From positions 29,827-93,826 of the forward strand of contig NZ_AXWO01000024.1 in NCBI RefSeq assembly GCF_000482705.1: a DNA stretch of 64,000 bases. Reading direction: 5' to 3'. A program made the position numbers and the translations under genes. The first letter of the stretch is position 1. Each line of letters starts with the position of its first letter. Under the pieces are notes generated by a model that did no database searches, had not been told where the DNA came from, and saw nothing but the letters and a program-made list of their open reading frames with translations. The DNA comes from Glycomyces arizonensis DSM 44726. GTDB taxonomy: Bacteria; Actinomycetota; Actinomycetes; Mycobacteriales; Micromonosporaceae. Below, one piece after another: positions 56,968 through 64,000 of this stretch.

Positions 56968-57870
56968 ATGCTGGTTAAAACACGACATGATGACAATTCG
57001 GTACATCCGCTCGCCACTGCGGCGGGCCTGCCCACCGGCGTCGAGGTGCTCACGCTCGCCGACCTCCGCAGCAGCACCGACGCCGCGCTGCTCGCCCGTC
57101 CGCTGCGCTCGGACAAGCACCACCTGCTGACGCTCACCTCGGGGTCGCTGCGCCACGCGGTCGACTTCACCGAGTACGGCCTGCGCTCGGGCAACTGGCT
57201 GTGGGCGCGCCCGGGCCAAGTGCAGCAGTGGGGCGGCCTCGAAGGCGCGGAGGGGACCCTCGTGATCTTCGAGGGCGGGTTCCTGGACCCGGACACCGCG
57301 ATCGGAGCGGGTTCGGAGGACCCGCACGCGCCGGTGATGCGCGTGCCCGACGCCGAGGAGCACCCGATCCTGCGCGTCGCGGCCAGCCAGCTCCAATGGG
57401 AGTTCGGCGCCACCGAGTCCCTGCCGCTGGGCATCCGGCTCCAGATCCTGCGCCACCTGCTCGCCGTCCTGGTGCTGCGCGTGGCGTGCCTGCCCGATCC
57501 GAGCGGCCCGGTGCGCGAGCCGGGCGAGGTCTACGCGGCGTTCCGCGACGCCGTGGAGCGCGACTTCGCCAACTCCAGGCGCCTGAACGACTACGCCGCG
57601 GCGCTCGCGTACTCCCCCCGCACGCTGTCGCGGGCGACGCTGGCGGCCTCGGGGGTGGGCGCCAAGGAGTTCATCGACCGCCGGGTCGTCTTGGAGGCCA
57701 AGCGGATGCTCGCCTGCTCGGATGAGGCCGCGGCGCGCATCGGGGCGCGGCTGGGGTTCTCGAGCGCCACGAACTTCAACAAGTTCTTCCACCAGCGCAC
57801 CGGGACGACGCCGATCGCCTTCCGGACCGCGGTCCGCGGTCCGGTGGCGCAGCGAAAGGACGAGTCCTAG
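56968..57870 (+). CDS. AraC-family transcriptional regulator
   Basis: This protein of about 300 residues has a cupin-like sensing domain (about 20-180) and a C-terminal AraC-type double helix-turn-helix: RLNDYAAALAYSPRTLSRAT and IGARLGFSSATNFNKFFHQRTGTTPIAFR. ATG 56968 is preferred, although GTG 56908 is in frame; the DNA before 56968 is AT-richer and contains a palindrome. Its TAG overlaps the truB stop on the other strand. Ligand and targets are unknown; the divergent DsbA-like gene is a candidate. Confidence 0.87.
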   Translation: MLVKTRHDDNSVHPLATAAGLPTGVEVLTLADLRSSTDAALLARPLRSDKHHLLTLTSGSLRHAVDFTEYGLRSGNWLWARPGQVQQWGGLEGAEGTLVIFEGGFLDPDTAIGAGSEDPHAPVMRVPDAEEHPILRVAASQLQWEFGATESLPLGIRLQILRHLLAVLVLRVACLPDPSGPVREPGEVYAAFRDAVERDFANSRRLNDYAAALAYSPRTLSRATLAASGVGAKEFIDRRVVLEAKRMLACSDEAAARIGARLGFSSATNFNKFFHQRTGTTPIAFRTAVRGPVAQRKDES

Positions 57871-58760
57871 GCGGCGGCGAACACCGTCTCGGGCTTGGCG
57901 AGGTCGCCGTGCTCGACCATGACGGCGAGCAGCTCACCGGATTCGCCGAGGACGGCGTAGCGGCCCTCGATCGCGGCGGCGGGCAGGGGCCTGCCGTACG
58001 AGAGGGCCTTGGCCTCGGCTTCGGTGGCGGTGCGGGTCGGCATGAGGCGGGCCGCGGCCTCGCCCATCGGCAGCGTCCCCAGTGGCCGGCCGTGCTCGCT
58101 CCGGTCGGCGAGCTCGTCGATCGTGGCGGCGGCGTCGAGGCCGAAGCCGCCGACGCGGGTGCGGCGCAGCGCGGTGAGGTGGCCGCCGACGCCGAGGGCC
58201 TCGCCGAGGTCGCGGGCGATGGCGCGGATGTAGGTGCCCGAGGAGCAGGAGACGTCGATGTCGACGTCGAGGAACTCGCCGCGGTCGATCCGGCCGATGT
58301 CGATGGCGGCGATGGTGACGCGCCTGGGTTTGAGTTCGACGGTCTCGCCTTCGCGCACGCGCTTGTAGGCGCGCTTCCCGTCGATCTTGACGGCGCTGAC
58401 GGCGCTGGGCACCTGGTCGATCTCGCCGACCTGCGCGGCCAGCGCCTCGCGCACGGCCGCGTCGGTGACGGCCGAGGCGTCGGCGGTCGCGGTGACCTCG
58501 CCTTCGGCGTCGTCGGTGACGGTGGCCTGGCCGAGCCGGATCGTGGCGGTGTAGGCCTTGTCGAGGCCGGAGACGTAGGTGAGCAGTTTGGTGGCCTTGC
58601 CGACGGCGATGACGAGCACGCCGGTGGCCATGGGGTCGAGCGTGCCGCCGTGGCCGACCTTGCGGGTGCCGCAGATGCGGCGCATGCGCGAGACCGCCCC
58701 GTGGGAGGTGATGCCCTGCGGCTTGTCGACGACGATGAGGCCCGGCTGTGGTGAGGTCAC
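57867..58760 (-). CDS. truB: tRNA pseudouridine-55 synthase
   Basis: This 297-residue enzyme forms pseudouridine 55 in the T loop of tRNA. GLIVVDKPQGITSHGAV, KVGHGGTLDPMATGVL (catalytic Asp), DGKRAYKRVREG and SCSSGTYIRAIARDLG are diagnostic. The start GTG 58760 gives the standard N-terminus; an upstream in-frame reading overlaps a small ORF. It ends the ylxP-rbfA-MATE-truB cluster. Confidence 0.95.
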   Translation of the reverse strand: MTSPQPGLIVVDKPQGITSHGAVSRMRRICGTRKVGHGGTLDPMATGVLVIAVGKATKLLTYVSGLDKAYTATIRLGQATVTDDAEGEVTATADASAVTDAAVREALAAQVGEIDQVPSAVSAVKIDGKRAYKRVREGETVELKPRRVTIAAIDIGRIDRGEFLDVDIDVSCSSGTYIRAIARDLGEALGVGGHLTALRRTRVGGFGLDAAATIDELADRSEHGRPLGTLPMGEAAARLMPTRTATEAEAKALSYGRPLPAAAIEGRYAVLGESGELLAVMVEHGDLAKPETVFAAA

Positions 58761-58806
58761 GGTCGTACAGGCTAACCGTGGCGATCGGCGCGGCGGCCTC
58801 GGGTGG

Positions 58807-58920
58807 CTATTGGCGGCGGTCGAGCGACTCCTGGAGGGCGCGCAGCGCCTCGGCCTTCTCTTCATCCCATTTACTGGGACACTGTTGCCGCTTGCGGACG
58901 GTGACTCTTCTAGTCCTCAT
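58807..58920 (-). CDS. 37-residue basic small protein
   Basis: ATG 58920 opens an ORF of 37 residues with KRQQCPSKWDEEKAEALRAL in the middle: a very basic N-terminus, a central CPSKW, then an amphipathic helix ending SLDRRQ. AAGGTG lies about seven bases upstream. It falls between the MATE gene (66 bases) and truB (46 bases), on the same strand, so it is likely co-transcribed. I know no named family; a role in RNA binding is only a guess. It is easily missed by gene callers. Confidence 0.6.
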   Translation of the reverse strand: MRTRRVTVRKRQQCPSKWDEEKAEALRALQESLDRRQ

Positions 58921-58986
58921 CCTGCACACCTTAACGAACGTTCAAGATCATTGCAGCAGGCAATCCATATGATGAGACGGATTTCT

Positions 58987-60315
58987 TCAGGCGCGCTCGG
59001 CGCCGGTGACGGCCCACGCACCGGACTTCATGCGCCACAGGATGAGTGCGAGCCGCACCAGCACCGACACGGCGAGCGCGGCCCAGATGCCGGTCAGGCC
59101 CCAGCCGAACACCAGCGTGAGCCACGTCAGCGGCAGGCCCGAGAAGATCGCTGCCAACGTCATGTTGCGCATGAACCGCAGATCGCCCGCGCCGATGAGG
59201 ACGCCGTCCAACGCGAAGACCACGCCGGCCAGCGGAAGCATCACCACCAGCCACGGCCACACGGAGCGGAGCTGATCGTGGACCGCCGCATCGTCGGTGA
59301 ACAGGCGCGGCAGCAGCGGGAGCGCGGCGAGCACGATCAGCATGAACACGGTGCCGTAGCCGAGGCCGACCCAGGTGACGCGCCTGGCCGAGGCCCGGGC
59401 GGCGGCGGGGCGGTCGGCCCCCAGGTCGGCGCCTATGAGCGCCTGCGCGGCGATCGCCACGGCGTCCAATGCCAGCGCCGCGAAGAACCACAGCTGCATG
59501 CCGATCTGGTGCGCGCCGAGGGCGGCGGTGCCGACGCGCGCCGCGACGGCCGTCGCGGAGAAGGAACTGATCTGGAACGCGCTGCCGCGCAGGATGAGGT
59601 CGCGGTTGGCCACGAGCTGCTTGGACATGAGCGGCCAGTCGACGCGCAGGCTCACCCGCTCGCGGCGCAGCGCGGCGAGGAACAGCGAGCCCGCGATGGC
59701 CTGGGCGACGACGTTGGCCCACGCCGAGCCGACCAGGCCGAGCCCGACCGGATAGACCAGGATCGGGGCCAGGGCGGCCGAGACCAGGAATGAGAAGGTC
59801 ACGAACCACATGGGTCGCCTGGTGTCCTGCACCGCGCGCATCCAGCCCTGGCCCGCGCCCGCGAGCAGGAGGAAGGGCGCGCCGAGGATCGCGATGCGCA
59901 GCCATTCGGCGGCGGCCCCGGCGACGGCCGGGGAGTCGCCCATCGCGGCGGTCAGGGTCCCGGCGAAGAGCTCGACGAGGACGATCATGACCAGGCCCGC
60001 GGCGAGGGCGATCCAACTGCCCTGCACGCCTTCGGCGACGGCCCCCGCCCGGTCGTCGGCACCGAAGCGCCGCGCGGCGCGGGCGGTGGTGCCATAGGCG
60101 AGGACCGCCCCGATGAACGGGGCAAGGCCCATGAGGGTCCCGCCCAGCGCGAGGCCGGCCAGCGGGACCGCGCCGAGGTGGCCGACGACCGCCGTGTCGA
60201 TCAGGAGGTAGATCGGCTCAGCGGCGAGCACGACGAGCGCGGGCAGCGCGAGCGAGGCGATCCGGCGGTACGAGGCCGGGCCTTCGGCGGCGCCCAGCTC
60301 GGCCTCGGCGCTCAT
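58987..60315 (-). CDS. MATE-family efflux transporter
   Basis: This 442-residue protein has 12 membrane helices in two halves, with LPALVVLAAEPIYLLIDTAVVGHLG as the DinF-type signature. MATE proteins export cationic drugs or metabolites using Na+ or H+. ATG 60315 overlaps the rbfA stop (ATGA). DinF-like genes are common between rbfA and truB in actinobacteria, so the position is ordinary. Confidence 0.93.
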   Translation of the reverse strand: MSAEAELGAAEGPASYRRIASLALPALVVLAAEPIYLLIDTAVVGHLGAVPLAGLALGGTLMGLAPFIGAVLAYGTTARAARRFGADDRAGAVAEGVQGSWIALAAGLVMIVLVELFAGTLTAAMGDSPAVAGAAAEWLRIAILGAPFLLLAGAGQGWMRAVQDTRRPMWFVTFSFLVSAALAPILVYPVGLGLVGSAWANVVAQAIAGSLFLAALRRERVSLRVDWPLMSKQLVANRDLILRGSAFQISSFSATAVAARVGTAALGAHQIGMQLWFFAALALDAVAIAAQALIGADLGADRPAAARASARRVTWVGLGYGTVFMLIVLAALPLLPRLFTDDAAVHDQLRSVWPWLVVMLPLAGVVFALDGVLIGAGDLRFMRNMTLAAIFSGLPLTWLTLVFGWGLTGIWAALAVSVLVRLALILWRMKSGAWAVTGAERA

Positions 60316-60755
60316 GAGGTCGTGCTCTCGCCCTCGTCCTCTTCGTCCTCGCGGTACGGGTTCGGATCACCCGCGTAGCGCGCGCCCTCGGCGAGCCGGT
60401 GGACCTCCGCGTCGGACTGCGCGGCCTGCGCCAGCAGCGACTCGATCCGGTGGGCGTGCTCGGGGACCGTGTCGGCCACGAACGACAGCGACGGCGAATG
60501 CCGCATGCCGAGGGCCCGTCCGACGGTGGAGCGCAGGTGCCCGGTGGCCCGCTCCAGCGCCACCGCCGACGACTTCACCTGGTCCTCGTCGCCGAGCACC
60601 GTGTAGAAGATCGTCGCCTCGCGCAGGTCGGGCGTCATACGGGCGTCGGTGATGGTGACCATGCCGACGCGCGGGTCCTTGAGCCTGCGCACCGCCTGCG
60701 CGGTCAGCTCCATCACCCGCTTGGCCACCTGGGCCTGCTTTGCCGCGTCTGCCAT
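60312..60755 (-). CDS. rbfA: 30S ribosome-binding factor A
   Basis: This 147-residue KH-fold protein is needed for late maturation of the 30S subunit. AKRVMELTAQAVRRLKDPRVG, VTITDARMTPDLREATIFYTVLG and LGMRHSPSLSFVADTVPEHAHRI are in family order, followed by an acidic tail. It follows the DUF503 gene by 18 bases and overlaps the MATE gene. Confidence 0.95.
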   Translation of the reverse strand: MADAAKQAQVAKRVMELTAQAVRRLKDPRVGMVTITDARMTPDLREATIFYTVLGDEDQVKSSAVALERATGHLRSTVGRALGMRHSPSLSFVADTVPEHAHRIESLLAQAAQSDAEVHRLAEGARYAGDPNPYREDEEDEGESTTS

Positions 60756-60773
60756 GTCGATTCCTGCTTCCTG

Positions 60774-61070
60774 CTACTCGTCTTCGGGGCCGAACAGGCG
60801 CCGGCGGGCGCTGAGCAGCTCCACTTCCGGGCGGCCTGAGACGTGCTGCTCGCACGCGTTGAGAATTTCCTGGACATGGAGGTTATCCCCCGCCACGGCG
60901 GCTACCCCGATCGTGGAACGGCCGTGGAGCTCCTGATCGCCGACCTCGGACACCGCCACGTCGAACTTCCGCAGGGCGGCCACGATCGGGCGCACATACG
61001 AGCGCTTGGCCTTGAGCGAGCGGGAGTCGTCGGGGAGGAGGAGGTCGAATTCAACGCATCCGGTGAACAC
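60774..61070 (-). CDS. ylxP: YlxP-like DUF503 protein
   Basis: This 98-residue protein matches DUF503/YlxP: MFTGCVEFDLLLPDDSRSLK AKR-type start, FDVAVSEVGDQELHGRSTIG and GDNLHVQEILNACEQHV. It usually lies between infB and rbfA. Here rbfA follows as usual but infB is not upstream; a divergent membrane protein gene is there instead. Confidence 0.9.
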   Translation of the reverse strand: MFTGCVEFDLLLPDDSRSLKAKRSYVRPIVAALRKFDVAVSEVGDQELHGRSTIGVAAVAGDNLHVQEILNACEQHVSGRPEVELLSARRRLFGPEDE

Positions 61071-61303
61071 CGCTCTAGATTACGCGGCGCGGACCCCAAC
61101 TCCCAAGATCTTTTCCCCGCGTCCCGCTGCGGCCGACGGTGACAGCCGCCGCAGTAACGGCATTGGAGGAACGCGCGGGCCATGAGTTCGGTCCGCTGGG
61201 GCTCGGGCCGTGCATCGGCCCCGTCCGGAACCGTCCGTTTCGCGATGTGAATCACATACGCCTGAGACCATGACGGTGGAGGGCAGGCAGACAGGGAGGA
61301 ACG

Positions 61304-61813
61304 ATGTCGACACCCCAAGGCGGCTGGGAGCAGCAGTACAACGAGCCGACGCGGCGCTATCCGGCAGTGCCGCCCGAACCGGACGAGCATCCGGCCGTGG
61401 ACGCCGGGAAGCTGTGGGCGGGCGGCTTCGGCACGGCCGTGGTGGCCGCACTGGCGGCGCTCGTGGGCATCCTGCTGGTGCGCGGGGTGCTGGGGATCGA
61501 CCTCCTCTCGCCCTCGGAGGCCGGCGCCTACGGCGACGCCTCGACCACGACCTACGCGTTCGGCGCGTTCGCGGTCGCCATCGTGGCCACCGGCATGCTG
61601 CACCTGTTGCTGCTGCTGTTGCCGCGGCCGATGAGCTTCTTCAACTGGATCATGGTCCTGGCCACCGTCGTGGCGGTCCTCATCCCGTTCACCGTCGGGG
61701 CCGAACTCGCCTCGCAGATCGCCACCGGCGCGATCAACCTGGTCATCGGGATCTGCATCACGAGCCTGCTCGGCTCGGTCGGCGCCATCGCGACCCGCGA
61801 GCGGCGGAGGTAG
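61304..61813 (+). CDS. DUF6069-like membrane protein
   Basis: This 169-residue protein has a polar N-terminus of about 35 residues and four membrane helices (about 38-60, 85-107, 113-131 and 138-158), with LWAGGFGTAVVAALAALVG and FNWIMVLATVVAVLIPF as landmarks. It looks like the DUF6069 group, which has no assigned role. ATG 61304 has GGGAGGA upstream. It lies 70 bases before a two-component system and may be linked with it. Confidence 0.75.
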   Translation: MSTPQGGWEQQYNEPTRRYPAVPPEPDEHPAVDAGKLWAGGFGTAVVAALAALVGILLVRGVLGIDLLSPSEAGAYGDASTTTYAFGAFAVAIVATGMLHLLLLLLPRPMSFFNWIMVLATVVAVLIPFTVGAELASQIATGAINLVIGICITSLLGSVGAIATRERRR

Positions 61814-61883
61814 GGCTGGCCCTACCCTCGAGAAGCCAGCTCACCTGCTGTCCGCACCCGCCCCCGCTCTCTAGATTTGACAC

Positions 61884-63146
61884 ATGCGCAGAACACTCCG
61901 GCAATTGGCGATCGACACCGCCTACAACCTTTCGTCGTTCCCCATTGCTTTGCCCGCCTTCATCATCAGCGTCGTCGGCTTCGCTCTCGGCATCGGCACC
62001 GCGATCATCTGGATCGGCGTGCCGATCATGGCCACGACGCTGCTCACCATGCGGGGCATGGCCGCCGCCGGGCGTGCCCAGATCCCGTTCGTCATCCGCC
62101 GCGAAGTCACCAGGCCCCGGTACAAGCGGGCGAAGCCCGGCAGCTCAGCGCTGCGGCGCTTCCTGACCGTGCTCACCGACGGCCAGTCGTGGCTGAACCT
62201 GCTGTGGGCCGTGACGATCCTCCCGGTCGCGATCGCCGGCTTCGCCGTCTCCATCGCCTGGTGGGCGGCCTCGCTGGCGACGCTGACCTGGCCGCTGTAC
62301 GGGTGGATCATCTGGCAGGCGACCGGCGCGGAGGACAACGGCCCCGCCATCGCCGCCAGGTGGCTCGGTTTGGGCGACTCCTACTTCGCCGCGGCGGGCC
62401 TGACGCTTCTGGCCGGCGTGATCGTGGCGGCCGCGCTGCCGTGGGTGGTGCGCAGCCTCGCCCTGGCGCAGGCCTGGATCGGCAAGGGGATGCTCACCTC
62501 CCTGAGCACCCTGCACGAGCGCATCGACGAGCTCGCCGAGTCCCGCGACGCGGCCACCTCGGCCGAGGCCGACGCGCTGCGGCGCATCGAGCGCGACATC
62601 CACGACGGGCCGCAGCAGCGGCTGGTGAGCCTCGGCATGGAACTGGCCCGCGTCAGGCGCCAGATGGCGGCCAATCCCGAAGCGGCCCAGCAGACCTTGG
62701 ACGAGGCGATCGCGCAGACTCGCGACACCATCGACGAGCTGCGGGCGCTCTCGCGGGGCATCGCCCCGCCGATCCTGACCGACCGCGGCCTGGAGGCGGC
62801 GCTGGCGGCATTGGCGGCGCGCTCGATGGTCCCGGTCGACCTGGACACGTCCGTGCGCGGGCGCTACCGGTCCACCGTGGAGAACACCGTGTACTTCGTG
62901 GTGGCCGAGGCGCTGACCAACATCTCCAAGCACTCGCAGGCGACGCAGGCGTCGGTGTCCGTGGACGACTGGGGCGATAGGCTGGTCGTCTCGGTCGGCG
63001 ACAACGGCGTCGGGGGCGCGCACGTCTCGAAGGGGCACGGGCTCTCGGGCCTGACCGACCGCATCAAAGCCGCCGAGGGCGAGTGGACCATCGACTCGCC
63101 CGAGGGCGGGCCGACAGTGATCGTTGCGGAGGTTCCGTGCGCTTGA
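61884..63146 (+). CDS. Sensor histidine kinase (NarL/DesK type)
   Basis: This 420-residue kinase has four to five membrane segments in a sensor domain (about 18-195), then a HisKA_3 dimerisation region with IERDIHDGPQQRLVSLGMEL (His240 is the phosphate acceptor) and an HATPase domain (FVVAEALTNISKHS, DNGVGG, GHGLSGL). No extracellular ligand domain is obvious, so it may sense membrane stress. It starts at ATG 61884. The partner regulator follows after 39 bases. Confidence 0.93.
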   Translation: MRRTLRQLAIDTAYNLSSFPIALPAFIISVVGFALGIGTAIIWIGVPIMATTLLTMRGMAAAGRAQIPFVIRREVTRPRYKRAKPGSSALRRFLTVLTDGQSWLNLLWAVTILPVAIAGFAVSIAWWAASLATLTWPLYGWIIWQATGAEDNGPAIAARWLGLGDSYFAAAGLTLLAGVIVAAALPWVVRSLALAQAWIGKGMLTSLSTLHERIDELAESRDAATSAEADALRRIERDIHDGPQQRLVSLGMELARVRRQMAANPEAAQQTLDEAIAQTRDTIDELRALSRGIAPPILTDRGLEAALAALAARSMVPVDLDTSVRGRYRSTVENTVYFVVAEALTNISKHSQATQASVSVDDWGDRLVVSVGDNGVGGAHVSKGHGLSGLTDRIKAAEGEWTIDSPEGGPTVIVAEVPCA

Positions 63147-63185
63147 GGCGCGTCTCCTCCGCTCTGCGGGCGAGTGGAGTGACGG

Positions 63186-63833
63186 GTGCGGGTAGTAGTG
63201 GCCGATGACGCGGTCCTGATCCGGGCGGGGATCGTGAAGCTCCTCGAAGAGTTCGACTGCGAAGTGGTCGCCACGGTCGGCGACGGCGACGCCCTCGTGG
63301 AGGCCGTCGCCGAGCACCGGCCGGACGTGTCGGTGGTCGACGTGCGGATGCCGCCGTCCTTCACCGACGAGGGCCTGCGGGCCGCGACCAGGGCGAGGGA
63401 GCGGGTGCCGGGTTCGCCGATGCTCATCCTCTCGCAGTACGTCGAGGTGTCGTACGCCGACGACCTGCTGGCCGACGCTCGGGGCGCGGTCGGTTACCTC
63501 TTGAAGGACCGGGTCATCGACGTGGAGGACTTCATGGACTCGCTGCGCCGGGTTGCGGGCGGCGGGACGGTGTTCGATCCCGAGGTGGTGTCGCAGCTGA
63601 TGGTGCGCAGGAGAAGTGACGACCCGGTAGCGTCGTTGACGCCGCGCGAGCGCGAGGTGCTGGAGCTGATGGCCGAGGGCCATTCGAACCGGGCGATCGG
63701 CAAGAAGCTGTTCATCTCCGATGGGGCGGTGGAGAAGCACATCCGCAACATCTTCACAAAGCTGGAGCTGCGCAGCGAGGACGGCGACCACCACCGCAGA
63801 GTGAAGGCGGTCCTGGCCTACCTGCGGTCATAA
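63186..63833 (+). CDS. NarL/FixJ-type response regulator
   Basis: This 215-residue regulator has a receiver domain with the phosphorylated Asp52 (VSVVDVRMPP), Lys in LLKDR near 108, and a C-terminal LuxR-type helix-turn-helix (LTPREREVLELMAEGHSNRAIG, DGAVEKHIRNIFTKLEL). GTG 63186 is the start. It forms a two-component system with the upstream kinase. Targets are not evident from the window. Confidence 0.93.
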   Translation: MRVVVADDAVLIRAGIVKLLEEFDCEVVATVGDGDALVEAVAEHRPDVSVVDVRMPPSFTDEGLRAATRARERVPGSPMLILSQYVEVSYADDLLADARGAVGYLLKDRVIDVEDFMDSLRRVAGGGTVFDPEVVSQLMVRRRSDDPVASLTPREREVLELMAEGHSNRAIGKKLFISDGAVEKHIRNIFTKLELRSEDGDHHRRVKAVLAYLRS

Positions 63834-63847
63834 GGCCCGCCAGGAAG

Positions 63848-63889
63848 TTATCCACAGGTCCCGCAGGCCACCGTCGGGAGTTATCCACA
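63848..63889 (+). promoter_or_regulatory. Two DnaA-box-like sequences
   Basis: TTATCCACA, the perfect E. coli-type DnaA box, occurs at 63848-63856 and 63881-63889 in the same orientation, 33 bases apart. The window ends soon after. Two boxes do not prove an origin; similar sequences are frequent by chance near genes in actinobacteria. Confidence 0.35.
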
Positions 63890-64000
63890 GGCCCAGAAAC
63901 TTTTCCTTGACCGGTTTTCGGCCCTCTGTCAGGCTGGCGAGGACTTTCGTGGTGTGCAGGACGGCGGCGGGTGGGTACAGAGGGGCGGAGTAGCGCCCCG

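Noticed and set aside
63834..64000. Chromosomal origin at the window end
   Set aside because: Only two DnaA-box-like sequences are present, and no dnaA, dnaN or other origin genes are in the window.

Overview
The window is one stretch of chromosome from a GC-rich, high-GC Gram-positive (actinobacterial) genome. The signs are strong G/C bias at third codon positions, many GTG and TTG starts, PASTA-type Ser/Thr kinases, DUF3145 and DUF5130 proteins, a class-II-type HelD, a mycothiol-dependent nitroreductase-like DsbA protein and LPXTG surface proteins. A Glycomyces- or Micromonospora-like actinomycete is a fair guess, but the sequence alone does not fix the genus. No rRNA, tRNA, CRISPR array or intact mobile element was found.

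Layout. 1-5 kb: two tandem azlCD (branched-chain amino acid exporter) pairs and two paralogous LPXTG wall-anchored proteins. A third azlD 3' end survives only as a scar, so the locus looks like a segmental duplication. 5-8 kb: an ECF sigma factor with its YciI/DGPF partner, and an orphan ChvE-like sugar-binding lipoprotein. 8-13 kb: an MBL-fold hydrolase, an unusual pair (membrane solute-binding/VWA protein plus a solute-binding protein, no permease) and an aldo/keto reductase. 14-17 kb: a MarR-controlled EamA exporter/NAD(P)-binding protein operon with clear operators, then a VapB-VapC-HigA toxin-antitoxin cluster. 17-25 kb: a DrrAB-like ABC exporter, HrpA helicase and an ABC-F protein. 25-32 kb: a chitin-type AA10 LPMO, an NSS transporter with its 37-residue small subunit, HelD and a PASTA kinase. 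32-37 kb: pyrE and a divergent membrane kinase bracketed by AT-rich palindrome islands, then rpiB and DUF1015. 37-48 kb: a housekeeping block (pepN, DUF5130, CtaJ-like, HNH, MscS, glbO, thioesterase, ettA) whose order recalls the mycobacterial Rv2465c-Rv2477c region, interrupted by a decaying 29-bp palindromic tandem array after glbO. 48-55 kb: trehalose genes otsA and an otsB-GH15 trehalase fusion, then a kinase with an FN3 domain. 55-64 kb: DUF3145, an IS30-family scar, a DsbA-like protein divergent from an AraC regulator, the ylxP-rbfA-MATE-small ORF-truB operon and a two-component system. The window ends with two DnaA-box-like sequences.

How it fits together. Most genes are core metabolism, translation and cell-envelope functions. 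The accessory features are the duplicated surface-protein locus, the toxin-antitoxin cluster, the solute-binding/VWA pair, and two kinds of unexplained palindromic DNA (TATAGNCTATA islands at 32.2 and 34.9 kb, and the tandem array at 44.3 kb). The three secreted-protein genes (two LPXTG, one LPMO) share a similar 21-bp element at 53-85 bp upstream of their starts, which suggests common control.
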